Positions 46,133-53,837 of a stretch of 64,000 bases of DNA are shown in pieces. A program made the position numbers and the translations under genes. The number at the start of each line of letters is the position of its first letter. Position 1 is the stretch's first letter. The stretch is taken from contig NZ_CP150291.1 in NCBI RefSeq assembly GCF_038051985.1, forward strand, positions 2,852,001 to 2,916,000, in the 5' to 3' direction. The notes beneath the pieces were generated by a model. It searched no databases. It worked only from the letters and a program-made list of their open reading frames with translations, and was not told where the DNA came from. This stretch comes from Solibacillus sp. FSL H8-0523. GTDB taxonomy: Bacteria; Bacillota; Bacilli; Bacillales_A; Planococcaceae.

Positions 46133-46267
46133 CTAAACCTTTCCTGATTCGCCACGCGGAATTTGTGAAACTTCTGCTTTGCCTTGCAAATAGCCGATAC
46201 GGTTCCCTAAAATGTACGAAACAACAATCACTGTGCAAATGAACAAGAAAAACATAAATGGACTCAC
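46133..46267 (-). CDS. Small single-span membrane protein, unknown function
   Basis: 44 residues starting at GTG 46267, eight bases after GGGG. The N-terminal half (FMFFLFICTVIVVSYILG) is one hydrophobic helix, and the rest (NRIGYLQGKAEVSQIPRGES) is polar. It is the first reading frame after the repeated element at 46282-46307. Not recognised. Confidence 0.5.
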   Translation of the reverse strand: MSPFMFFLFICTVIVVSYILGNRIGYLQGKAEVSQIPRGESGKV

Positions 46268-46281
46268 AAAATCATCCCCTT

Positions 46282-46307
46282 TTATATATAGGCAACCGTA
46301 TGGCAAA
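46282..46307 (-). promoter_or_regulatory. Repeated promoter-like element, copy 1 (head gene cluster)
   Basis: On the minus strand TTTGCCATACGGTTGCC runs into TATATATAA. The same element recurs at 51135-51161 before the terminase cluster, with one inserted base. It lies directly ahead of the small membrane protein, Prp, scaffold and capsid genes and directly after a terminator, the position expected of a late promoter. No standard -35 fits, which suggests an activator. Confidence 0.55.
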
Positions 46308-46333
46308 AATAAAAAGCCGTATCGCTACGACTT
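46306..46333 (-). terminator. Terminator of the MuF/58-residue ORF unit
   Basis: AAGCCGTA (46314-46321) pairs with TACGACTT (46326-46333), eight pairs with one G-U and a GCGA tetraloop on the minus strand, then a T-rich tract. It overlaps the stop codon of the 58-residue ORF. Confidence 0.85.
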
Positions 46334-46501
46334 AATTGCATCATCTATTTTTACAATGTATTTAACTTCTTCTTTCGGTGCTGAAAACAACAAATTATTT
46401 TTTGCATCAGTTATGCCATAAATCCCATCCACAATAGTTACACCTGTTGCATTTTCAACATAAACACTTCTGCTGCATTTTAATTCCACTTCGTATTTCA
46501 T
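46325..46501 (-). CDS. Small phage protein of unknown function
   Basis: 58 residues (MKYEVELKCSRSVYVENATG then VTIVDGIYGITDAKNNLLFS), beta-rich, not recognised. A strong GGAGG stands eight bases before the ATG, and the gene begins just after the MuF stop. The stop codon lies in the following terminator stem. Confidence 0.75.
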   Translation of the reverse strand: MKYEVELKCSRSVYVENATGVTIVDGIYGITDAKNNLLFSAPKEEVKYIVKIDDAIKS

Positions 46502-46504
46502 TAC

Positions 46505-47422
46505 CTATCCCTCCAATGTTCTTTGAAAATCTTCAAACGTCTGACGCGCTAAATCATCATTCGTCTGTCCCTCTATGCGCTCAATCTCATACACCAGCAA
46601 GCACCTACAATTAATATCATGATGTGCGTGTCCTATATTACCTGGTGCAATACCTCGTTCACCTCTACCAAGGTCAAACAAGTCATCGACCGGCACTGTC
46701 ACGCCATCCATCTTCTGATGATTGGCTTTACTAGTCTTACGGACACGGCTGTCCTTCATGTTGCGCCATTTCTTCACCATGACGACACCACGCTTATTAG
46801 CATGTTGAGCACTGTCTAACATCGCCTGTTCACGTACACGATGCGTTTCAGTACGTGCTACACGAATTGACTTGCTATAATCACCCTCAAAAGTTTCAGT
46901 AAGGGAAACGGCCATATCCTTGTAAGTCGTACCCTTGACTAAATTTTGCGTTACCGTTTGATTGATCCGATAGATAATGTCACGGCGGTTTTTTTCAAGT
47001 GTCTGCTTAAGCGTTAAGCCTGTGATTGGATTCTCGACTGCCAGTCTGATTTGGTCCATCTTAAGAGCGGTGTATTGTAGCCTTTTACGAGATGACGACT
47101 GTATCGCCCACCCCATCCACGCATATGAATACACATAGCTATTGCTCAAAAGCTCCGAAATGCTTTTCTGAGTCGTTTTAGACATCGAGTTAACGTGTAG
47201 CTCTAATGACTGCATAAAACTCTTGTAGCGGTCATACTTCATCATCTCGGCGTACGTTAACTGTCCGTCCTTCTCGTACTTTTCGTAGAGCGTAGCAACC
47301 TCACCTAGTACTGTTCGCACCAACTTACGATAAAAGAGGCGGATAGAGTTTTCAACGATGTTCAGCTGCTTGTCTTGCCATTTGGCTAGTTGCTTACTGT
47401 ACTTCTCCAGATCCATCATCAT
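46505..47422 (-). CDS. Minor head protein, phage Mu F / SPP1 gp7-like
   Basis: About 305 residues. The C-terminal SPP1_gp7/MuF domain is visible as RVARTETHRVREQAMLDSAQ, KKWRNMKDSRVRKTSKANHQKMDG and GNIGHAHHDINCRCLLVYE. It is packaged in the head near the portal. The frame opens at 47440, but MMMDLEKY (47422), preceded by GAGGACGG, is the more likely start. It overlaps the portal gene end. Confidence 0.93.
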   Translation of the reverse strand: MMMDLEKYSKQLAKWQDKQLNIVENSIRLFYRKLVRTVLGEVATLYEKYEKDGQLTYAEMMKYDRYKSFMQSLELHVNSMSKTTQKSISELLSNSYVYSYAWMGWAIQSSSRKRLQYTALKMDQIRLAVENPITGLTLKQTLEKNRRDIIYRINQTVTQNLVKGTTYKDMAVSLTETFEGDYSKSIRVARTETHRVREQAMLDSAQHANKRGVVMVKKWRNMKDSRVRKTSKANHQKMDGVTVPVDDLFDLGRGERGIAPGNIGHAHHDINCRCLLVYEIERIEGQTNDDLARQTFEDFQRTLEG

Positions 47423-48803
47423 CACCGTCCTCGTCATCATCGGCCATCATCGGCTTAATCGCATCAAGCTCTAGCTGACGTTGTTCCATTTCGTACTCAG
47501 CATCATCGATGTTCGGTAATGTGCTCAGTGCGGTCTTGTGTGACGCAATCGCCATCATCGCAACTGCTGTTTCTACACGTTCCTTCATATTCACTGGGAT
47601 ATTGCGCTTGAACTCGAACCAAATTTTTAAGTAGTCCTCGTCTGCGCAAAGACCTTTCTTCGCCCAGGCGCTGCATAGAACCTTAAATTGATAACGTAAC
47701 GCGGCTGTCATCTTACGTTCCATCGTAATGCACTTGTTTTCGAGTGACATCAGCTTAAATTCAAGCGCAACACCCGTCACATTACCACCAAAAGCCTCAT
47801 CACTGAAATTAACGGACTTAGCTAGGCGCATGATGTTTTGCTCTAAGCGATCTAAATGATGCTCAATCAAACTGTCGTTAATGTCCTTAGTGAGATAGCG
47901 CACATCGTCATTTTCACCAAGCAATTCAAAGATTCCTGACTTTTTAATGCGGTCAATATCCTCGTCGTCTGCACCGAGTCCTTTAAGAATTAAATAAGCT
48001 AGACGGTACTGCTCAATTTCATTGCTGGCATCGGATAACGTGCGGTTATACGCGTCAATCAATGTAAATACGCGCTCAGCATCAGCCATAAGCTCCTCAT
48101 TATTGGGCAATCCAAACAACGGGCAATGCTCGAACGTGTGCAACTGCGGCTTATCAATCAACTGCAATCCATTTGCACCCGACTCAAAGACATAATAAAA
48201 AGCGTCATCGTAAAATTCGACCCGCTGCTTGTTTTCATCAATATTAAAATAGCGGATAGCGAACTCTGGCTCCGTGTAATCGGTACTGGAAATGATGATG
48301 GTTTCCCATGGATCAATGTTAATGATTCGTTCCTTACCTTCCTTGTCGATGTATGCCAAGCGTGCGCCGTAGCCACAAATAGCGGCTTTCTTGCCCCATT
48401 CGCTGTCCTTGTCCTCGACGTTATTACGTAGCTTGAATATATCAATCTCGGCTTTTAGCCCAGTTAATTTATCTAATACGTTTTTATCAACTTCATAACT
48501 AATTGGATGGCCAAACATATAACCAACCTTTGTATCGACAATTTCCACGTCAAAGCTGTTATTCAAGCGATTGTTAACCTTATCGTCAATTCGCTTAACG
48601 GCACCCGTTTCAAAGTCTTCATACTTAGCAGCTTCACGTGTCAAAATCGGCACCGCATCGGTTTCAGCGCGGTAACGTTTATACATGAGTAAACGACGCG
48701 CTTTGTCCTTCTGGTGCTCGTCAATGACCTGTGCAATTAATGTAGCGTCTGCTCCTTTATCGCGGAACTGACGGACGTATTTTTGTGTGTTCAATTGGTT
48801 CAC
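47394..48803 (-). CDS. Portal protein (SPP1 gp6-like)
   Basis: 469 residues. KARRLLMYKRYRAETDAVPIL, NNRLNNSFDVEIVDTKVGYMFGHPISYEV, NVTGVALEFKLMSLENKC and an acidic tail (DDDEDGDDDG) identify the phage portal family of SPP1 gp6. The dodecamer at the head vertex is the packaging channel. ATG overlaps the TerL stop by four bases. Confidence 0.95.
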   Translation of the reverse strand: MNQLNTQKYVRQFRDKGADATLIAQVIDEHQKDKARRLLMYKRYRAETDAVPILTREAAKYEDFETGAVKRIDDKVNNRLNNSFDVEIVDTKVGYMFGHPISYEVDKNVLDKLTGLKAEIDIFKLRNNVEDKDSEWGKKAAICGYGARLAYIDKEGKERIINIDPWETIIISSTDYTEPEFAIRYFNIDENKQRVEFYDDAFYYVFESGANGLQLIDKPQLHTFEHCPLFGLPNNEELMADAERVFTLIDAYNRTLSDASNEIEQYRLAYLILKGLGADDEDIDRIKKSGIFELLGENDDVRYLTKDINDSLIEHHLDRLEQNIMRLAKSVNFSDEAFGGNVTGVALEFKLMSLENKCITMERKMTAALRYQFKVLCSAWAKKGLCADEDYLKIWFEFKRNIPVNMKERVETAVAMMAIASHKTALSTLPNIDDAEYEMEQRQLELDAIKPMMADDDEDGDDDGSGEVQ

Positions 48804-50002
48804 CTCTTACCTGTCATAATTTCTTTGTAATAATGCGTGTAAATGGCATAACGTAATGCGTCGAGCACATCGTCCCATAGCTTTACCGGCTCACCATTAT
48901 CACCCCATACATACATATAAATCTCGTCGTCGAAACGTTTCACCTTATCGCGCACAATGTACAAGCGCTCTGTTTTAAAGTGACGCGCTACCGACTCAAT
49001 ACCTGGCACGACATTCTTTTTACCGTTAATCGCTCGCAACTTCTCGCGACGAAAACGTTCGGTGTGTTCTGGGCGCGCCGTATCACAATAAAAATTAATG
49101 TTGCCGTAGCGTGCTTTAACGTCCTTAGCAATTTTTACCCAATCATCAATTTCTTTATGTCGATGAGCGTGCTCCTCACATACAAAGACGTCACCTTTAT
49201 CGTCCTCAGCTAATACTACAATCGAACCGTAGTGGTCATAGCCCCAGTCAACACCGGCAAAATGTTTTACAATGTTTTTCTTTGCGAACTCTTCGGACGA
49301 AATGTAATGAACATCTTTATTGAAGTCACGATAAATAACACCCTCGGCTGCAACCCACAAGCCGTGTATATCACGGTCTGTAAACATGCCTGACGGTGTA
49401 CTGGCTACAATCGATTCAACATATTCTGGATCTAACTTATCATTATCGAAAAGTGTGAAATTAAATGCACGGATATTTAAACGGCCGCTTTTTAGCATTT
49501 GCCCATCTTTATCGATGTAATCCTTTTTTACGCTATGAGCTGGATTTTCGGGATTGGTATCAATTAGCACCCTCGCACCTTGATATGAACAACGAGAAAT
49601 AACCTCTTTGACGAATGTGTCGTGTAAGGCTGTCCCCTCGTTCATCAACGCGCCTGCTGCTGTAAATCCACGTGCTTTCTTCCAACTGTCCGATTGCGCT
49701 CCGTCAAAGCAGTACACTTTGTTGCCGAAAATCGTAACAGCATTGGATTTATTAAGCTTAAGCTCCTTACCTAATATCGCTTCCATATCATCTAAGATGT
49801 TACGACGTATACTCGCTTGTGTAGCGCCGCCGATAATGAATGAAAGCCCTTGCCCCTCGTACTTAGCGATGTGCATTAAAAAAAGCAGAATAAACACGAA
49901 TGTTTTCCCTGCACGCTTGGCGCCACTAGCTACTACGATTTTCGGTTTTTCTTTGATAAACGAATCCATGACCTCTAATTGCTTTTTCGTTAGTTCGGTC
50001 AT
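48800..50002 (-). CDS. terL: Terminase large subunit
   Basis: 400 residues. The N-terminal ATPase has Walker A GAKRAGKT (27-34) and a later NEGTALHD/DTNPENPAH region. The C-terminal nuclease has GVDWGYDHYGSIVVL and NINFYCDTARPEH with its acidic residues. It packages DNA into the procapsid with the small subunit. It belongs with XtmB/Terminase_3-type enzymes of pac phages by its look. Confidence 0.95.
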   Translation of the reverse strand: MTELTKKQLEVMDSFIKEKPKIVVASGAKRAGKTFVFILLFLMHIAKYEGQGLSFIIGGATQASIRRNILDDMEAILGKELKLNKSNAVTIFGNKVYCFDGAQSDSWKKARGFTAAGALMNEGTALHDTFVKEVISRCSYQGARVLIDTNPENPAHSVKKDYIDKDGQMLKSGRLNIRAFNFTLFDNDKLDPEYVESIVASTPSGMFTDRDIHGLWVAAEGVIYRDFNKDVHYISSEEFAKKNIVKHFAGVDWGYDHYGSIVVLAEDDKGDVFVCEEHAHRHKEIDDWVKIAKDVKARYGNINFYCDTARPEHTERFRREKLRAINGKKNVVPGIESVARHFKTERLYIVRDKVKRFDDEIYMYVWGDNGEPVKLWDDVLDALRYAIYTHYYKEIMTGKR

Positions 50003-50826
50003 TCTTCATCACCAGCCATTCGACGTAGCATTTTAGCGATTTCAGACTCCTGCGTATTCGTTTCGGGATTTTCGATTTTGGCAAGCTCTGCTTTCGCTTT
50101 GTCGATATTCACACGTGCCTGTTCGATAGCCAACTGTTCACGCTCGTTCGGTTGCAAGATATTGGAATACTTAGCAAGTAGCTCAATAGCTTTCATTTTA
50201 TTTTCCATCTTAATTTTGATGCCATTTTCTGTGTTAGATAACTCACTTAGTACAGACGTATCTATTTCATCCACTGGACGTAAACTAACGTCGTAACCGC
50301 CACCTTCTACAAAGTCGCCAATATCAGCAAAAGCTATCTTCACCAGCAATTGAATGAAGTCGTTAGCCTCTACAAAAGTTGCTTCAATCATCGGCGTTTT
50401 TAGGCGTTTGATTTCATTCACAACCTTAATGTTTCTCAATAACTGACTCCCCATTGAATAAGCGCTAGGTTTTGCATACCCTGCCATGATAGCTGCTTGT
50501 GTAGCGTTGTGGGTACGAACGTAATTAATACAGAACTGACGCTGTTTATCGGTCAATCCATCAGCTTTATTTTGCTCAGGTTCTTCCTCAATAACGACTT
50601 TCTTTATTTGCTTATTAGGCGGTTTTTTATTAGTAACGTTACCATTCGCTCCATTAGTAACGTTACCATTCAATTCATCGTCCCAGCCATCTTGGTTCTT
50701 CCATTTCCGAATCTGACTATCGGACTTACCTAATTCAGCAGCTATATCCTTCAATAGCATTTTGCCCTCTGAATGTAAGTACATTTCTTTCGCTTTATCT
50801 CGTGCTGGATCTCTTGCCCTAGCCAT
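49999..50826 (-). CDS. terS: Terminase small subunit (XtmA-like)
   Basis: 275 residues. The N-terminal helix-turn-helix (MLLKDIAAELGKSDSQIRKWKNQDGW, about 23-48) is followed by a spacer with two NGNVTN repeats and the Terminase_2 domain (LTDKQRQFCINYVRTHNATQAAIMAGYAKPSAYSMGSQLL). The C-terminus is a charged coil. It recognises the packaging site, and the repeated DNA inside its own gene is a candidate for that site. Confidence 0.93.
   Translation of the reverse strand: MARARDPARDKAKEMYLHSEGKMLLKDIAAELGKSDSQIRKWKNQDGWDDELNGNVTNGANGNVTNKKPPNKQIKKVVIEEEPEQNKADGLTDKQRQFCINYVRTHNATQAAIMAGYAKPSAYSMGSQLLRNIKVVNEIKRLKTPMIEATFVEANDFIQLLVKIAFADIGDFVEGGGYDVSLRPVDEIDTSVLSELSNTENGIKIKMENKMKAIELLAKYSNILQPNEREQLAIEQARVNIDKAKAELAKIENPETNTQESEIAKMLRRMAGDEE
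50629..50671 (-). repeat. Tandem 19-bp repeat with palindromes in terS, candidate pac site
   Basis: ATTAGTAACGTTACCATTC occurs at 50629-50647 and 50653-50671, 24 bases apart. Each contains the perfect palindrome GTAACGTTAC. They encode the repeated VTN residues of TerS. Pac sites commonly lie inside the small-terminase gene and are repetitive. Confidence 0.45.
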
Positions 50827-50879
50827 TATGTTTCACCGCCCATCACCTCGTTATGCTAATTGCTTTCGGATTTTACTCA

Positions 50880-51029
50880 CTAATCTAATTTAGGTACAAT
50901 CCTGCCCCCACAATCACATTCCTTTTTCATGATAATTCTCACATATGGTTGCCCTTCCTTCCAATCGACCAAACGCTTTTCCTGCTCTGCTGGTCTATCG
51001 CAATCCTCACATTTCAAAACAGTCATCAT
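50880..51029 (-). CDS. Small zinc-ribbon-like phage protein
   Basis: 49 residues beginning MMTVLKCEDCDRPAEQEKRL and ending KKECDCGGRIVPKLD. One CxxC and one CxC pair suggest a metal site. AAAGGAG stands eight bases before the first ATG, in the AGGGCAATG context seen at several starts here. It is the first gene of the packaging cluster. Confidence 0.7.
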   Translation of the reverse strand: MMTVLKCEDCDRPAEQEKRLVDWKEGQPYVRIIMKKECDCGGRIVPKLD

Positions 51030-51054
51030 TGCCCTCGCTCCTTTCATTGCACAC

Positions 51055-51082
51055 AAAAAGGAGCGCTGTCGAATGCGCTCCC
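51055..51082 (-). terminator. Terminator-like hairpin ahead of the packaging cluster
   Basis: GGAGCGC (51060-51066) pairs with GCGCTCC (51075-51081), then five T on the minus strand. It lies between the promoter-like repeat (51135-51161) and the first packaging gene, so it may act as an attenuator. Confidence 0.65.
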
Positions 51083-51134
51083 TTCTCGAAATATACTGCC
51101 TCTCATTTTTATTTTGTGGTAAAAATAAGTGCTC

Positions 51135-51161
51135 TTATATATAGGGTAATCGTACGGCAAA
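51135..51161 (-). promoter_or_regulatory. Repeated promoter-like element, copy 2 (packaging cluster)
   Basis: On the minus strand TTTGCCGTACGATTACCC runs into TATATATAA, matching copy 1 at 46282-46307 apart from a few transitions and one extra base. It lies upstream of the small zinc protein, terS, terL and portal genes. Confidence 0.55.
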
Positions 51162-51326
51162 CAATATAGTTTAGCATTTAAGTCATTCCCTTTTTAATAA
51201 CAGAGGCAGGTGCTGAAATACTTTCAATTCCTTGTTAATATCCATATTTAACACGCTATTCCTCCATATATGGCCTCGATCAACAAAAAAATATTGAATT
51301 ATTTGGTAGATAAAATGAAAATAACT
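51162..51326. other. Intergenic region between the packaging cluster and the plus-strand cargo gene
   Basis: Roughly 165 AT-rich bases with no credible gene. With the flanking hairpin, repeated element and operator-like repeat it makes a gap of about 360 bases, which must hold the divergent promoters of the late genes and of the plus-strand gene. Confidence 0.4.
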
Positions 51327-51358
51327 CCATTATAAGATATACTTATTTCATATAATGG
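51327..51358 (+). promoter_or_regulatory. Operator-like inverted repeat before the plus-strand cargo gene
   Basis: CCATTATA (51327-51334) and TATAATGG (51351-51358) are perfect 8-bp inverted half-sites separated by 16 bases. A TATACT that could be a -10 box lies between them, so a bound dimer would block transcription. The regulator is unknown. Confidence 0.4.
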
Positions 51359-51393
51359 ATATTACAAATAAAAAAACGGATGGTGACAAGCAT

Positions 51394-51969
51394 ATGGTTA
51401 CGTTAGATAAATTGAACGAAGATGGATTACTATCGTATGAGGATAAACATCTCTTAGAAAATTTAGCGTTAGGGGAAGAAAACATTCTGGTAATCGGAAA
51501 TGATAAGGAGATGAATGGTCTTCTCCTTATGGCTATACTAAAAAAAAGACTAGGTCCGGCAGATGGAGAAACTTGGTATTTTAAGAGTCGAGATGACTTA
51601 GATATAGGGCTTCCATCTGTAATTAATTCAAAGTTTGTAAAATCATACATAGACGCGCGCGAACTCGTTCGCCCTATGCCTTTTGTTCCTATAGTCATTG
51701 ATGAAATCAATACACAAGCTATAGCTGATTTTTTCCTTAATTGTTGTGTTGGTTTACGAAATCGTGTAACAGCTACCTATACCCACTGGGGAGATGATAA
51801 AACCGTTTTAGAATCATTTGCTCAACTTACAAGGCCAACAGAAGGCGTAGACTATCGATCATTGGACACAGTAGTTAATTATGTCAAAGATATGGTTAAA
51901 GTTTTTGTCATTTATACAGAAGTAGATGGACAGAAAAAAATCTATACCGTTGATAACAGAAGGCAATAA
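51394..51969 (+). CDS. Degenerate VirB11/CpaF-type ATPase-like protein (plus-strand cargo)
   Basis: About 191 residues from ATG 51394 (MVTLDKLNEDG), seven bases after GGTGA; the frame opens 13 codons earlier without a ribosome site. The pattern LALGEENILVIGNDKEMNGLLLMAIL mirrors the P-loop segment of VirB11/CpaF secretion ATPases, but the Lys-Ser/Thr of Walker A is missing. PIVIDEINTQAIADFFL mirrors the VirB11 DE box, with a TYTHWGDDK segment in place of the usual Thr-His part. An inactive fold or a regulatory role is therefore likely. It faces against the phage genes and has its own terminator. Confidence 0.7.
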   Translation: MVTLDKLNEDGLLSYEDKHLLENLALGEENILVIGNDKEMNGLLLMAILKKRLGPADGETWYFKSRDDLDIGLPSVINSKFVKSYIDARELVRPMPFVPIVIDEINTQAIADFFLNCCVGLRNRVTATYTHWGDDKTVLESFAQLTRPTEGVDYRSLDTVVNYVKDMVKVFVIYTEVDGQKKIYTVDNRRQ

Positions 51970-51983
51970 AAATGCACTGACTG

Positions 51984-52020
51984 AAATATACCGAGAACAT
52001 ATATTCTCGGTATATTTTTA
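51984..52020 (+). terminator. Terminator of the plus-strand cargo gene
   Basis: A perfect 14-bp stem (51984-51997 with 52004-52017) with a six-base loop, ending in a T run. Confidence 0.9.
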
Positions 52021-52074
52021 CGTTCAGCAATAAAGCTTTTGCTATTTCGCAATATAACTCTTGTAATTCACAAA

Positions 52075-52608
52075 CTATGAAATCATCTCAAACATATCCA
52101 ATTGACTACCTTTATTTAGGTTCTCCGAAATCTTTTTCCGTGCTCGTTCATAATAGCTCTGCACTGTACTTTTACTGACACCTAGCATTCTAGCAACCTT
52201 GCTAAACGGTAAGCGCTCGGCTTCAATAGCTACAAACACGGCTTTTTCATCTGCCGTTAATCCCTTCATGGCACTATTCACTTTCTTTTTGTTGTCCTCA
52301 GCTTTGCGCCAGTCTGCTTTAAATCGTTGCTCGTCTTTATGTGATTCAATGTAATTTTGAAGGTTCAGCATGCACTCTAGCATGTCATGATCATCATTAG
52401 CGTAAGCCATATACGTTTGCATATGGTACGGATCCACTGGATAAGCATCAACGCGAGTACTTGCCCGGAACTCCGCTGGGTCATATCCTGTTTCCATCCA
52501 TTCAACCGCCTGCTTAACCTCACGATAAAGCTCGCCACTTGTAACGCCCTCTGACTTCATCTGCTTTAACAACTGCTTATACTGCTCTATTAAATCTGGA
52601 AAATACAT
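52075..52608 (-). CDS. Sigma-region-4-like late transcription regulator (Xpf/ArpU-like)
   Basis: 177 residues. The C-terminal LTADEKAVFVAIEAERLPFSKVARMLGVSKSTVQSYYERARKKI (about 115-160) is a sigma-70 region-4 helix-turn-helix. The N-terminal part is helical and not recognised. In PBSX, Xpf of similar size turns on late genes. The gene lies at the end of the early region, just before the late clusters with the repeated promoter-like elements. GGGGGCAATCTT precedes the ATG. Confidence 0.85.
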   Translation of the reverse strand: MYFPDLIEQYKQLLKQMKSEGVTSGELYREVKQAVEWMETGYDPAEFRASTRVDAYPVDPYHMQTYMAYANDDHDMLECMLNLQNYIESHKDEQRFKADWRKAEDNKKKVNSAMKGLTADEKAVFVAIEAERLPFSKVARMLGVSKSTVQSYYERARKKISENLNKGSQLDMFEMIS

Positions 52609-52625
52609 AAGATTGCCCCCTCATG

Positions 52626-52696
52626 TGCTATAATTGTTTTGACATAAACTTAAGCAATAAGGGGAACCGTGGTGCTGCCAAACACCGCGGTTTTTG
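52626..52696 (+). ncRNA. Short plus-strand promoter-terminator unit A
   Basis: TGCTATAAT (52626-52634), an extended -10, is followed 30 bases later by a terminator: AACCGTGGTG (52665-52674) with CACCGCGGTT (52683-52692), 10 pairs with one G-U, and five T. The product would be about 55 bases, divergent from the late regulator gene. An open frame from GTG 52669 also crosses this region but runs through the next terminator. Confidence 0.45.
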
Positions 52697-52700
52697 TTTG

Positions 52701-52775
52701 TTTACACCAGCTCACGGATGCTATAATGAGCTTGTATAATTTTGCTGACTTGAGCTTTGGCTTGAGTCTTTTTTT
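52701..52775 (+). ncRNA. Short plus-strand promoter-terminator unit B
   Basis: TTTACA (52701-52706), 15 bases, then TGC-TATAAT with the -10 at 52722-52727. Downstream, GACTTGAGC (52747-52755) pairs with GCTTGAGTC (52760-52768; two G-U) and is followed by seven T. The transcript would be about 40 bases. It lies just after unit A and ends before the converging methylase gene. Confidence 0.45.
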
Positions 52776-52807
52776 ATGCCTGTTACTGCGTAAAATGTTC
52801 AGCATGC

Positions 52808-53803
52808 TTAGCAAATTAATTGCAACTGCTCATCAAATTCCATTGCATAATCACCCGATAGAATAACTTCAAATATTGCTTCAAGTACACATACCGCAAT
52901 ACTATTTCCACCCAATGCGTATAACGTAGCGCTTCGTTGATGTGGCTTAATCGGAAATACATTAAGCATTAAATCAAAGTCCTCATCGTCAAAATCCATC
53001 AACCTCCACCATTCACGTTCAGTTGGGTAACGATAACGACCATCCGTCATTTTAAATACACCTGCAGCTGGACAACGATCAGGCCGTTCAGTAATTGTAT
53101 TGCACGTATCGGTAATAGTTTTGATATATCGAAACTTTGATTTATTAGCTTCTATTTCTTCTAAGCTCGCTAAATCCTCTAAACGATTCAGCATAGACGG
53201 AATATTGACCACATATTTTTCAATGTCTTCAATCTCATGCTCTGGCTGTTGAAACTCGCTCATCGGACGCAACGGACGCTTTCTTAATTTGTTGAAATCA
53301 AATTTTTCATTACCTAGCACCGAGACACAAAAGACGCGTTCTCTCGTCTGAGGTAGTCCATAATCCATTGCATTTTCAATGTTGAAATTATTGGTATATC
53401 CTAAGGCTGCCATTTCCCGTAAGTATTCATCAAAAATTGGACGTTTGGCTTTAAACAATGCGCCTCGAACATTCTCCCAAATGACAAACTTCGGACGCCA
53501 CTCACCCATTTCTTTAATGATTCGAATAGTTTCCAGTAATAATTCCGAGCGGCCTTGGTCATCATTATGATTGGCTGCTGAATTATCTTGACATGGACTT
53601 CCATGCACTAAAATATCCGGCTTCAAGTCCCACGCTCTAACATCTTGTGTTTCATAACGGAATGGATTCATAGCGTTATAGGCTTTTACTCGATTCTCTT
53701 TCCACTCTACATAATCAATAGTTTTCACCTTCACACCTAAACGTTTCGCTGCTTTAATATCTGCACCTATACCACCGAACAATGATAAGAGTTTTAATTG
53801 CAT
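52808..53803 (-). CDS. DNA (cytosine-5) methyltransferase
   Basis: About 331 residues. All core motifs are present: I LLSLFGGIGA, IV GSPCQD with the catalytic Cys near 71, VI WENVRG, VIII QTRERVFCV and X GGNSIAVCVLEAIF. The recognition region is short. No restriction gene is nearby, so it is an orphan phage methylase that may protect the phage from host restriction. The start is ATG 53803 (MQLKLLSLFGG), six bases after GAGGTG, not the GTG inside that site. Confidence 0.95.
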   Translation of the reverse strand: MQLKLLSLFGGIGADIKAAKRLGVKVKTIDYVEWKENRVKAYNAMNPFRYETQDVRAWDLKPDILVHGSPCQDNSAANHNDDQGRSELLLETIRIIKEMGEWRPKFVIWENVRGALFKAKRPIFDEYLREMAALGYTNNFNIENAMDYGLPQTRERVFCVSVLGNEKFDFNKLRKRPLRPMSEFQQPEHEIEDIEKYVVNIPSMLNRLEDLASLEEIEANKSKFRYIKTITDTCNTITERPDRCPAAGVFKMTDGRYRYPTEREWWRLMDFDDEDFDLMLNVFPIKPHQRSATLYALGGNSIAVCVLEAIFEVILSGDYAMEFDEQLQLIC

Positions 53804-53837
53804 ATATTTCACCTCGTTCCTTCACAAAATTGTTCAA

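Noticed and set aside
51348-51710. 120-codon minus-strand frame opposite the plus-strand cargo gene
   Set aside because: Ser-rich shadow frame; the plus-strand frame has the ribosome site, terminator and recognisable ATPase-like pattern.
52669-52866. 65-codon plus-strand frame with an internal MSLYNFADLSFG segment resembling type I toxins
   Set aside because: It starts inside one terminator stem, runs through a second strong terminator and overlaps the methylase end. The toxin-like ATG overlaps a TATAAT box and lacks a ribosome site. The promoter-terminator reading explains the region better.
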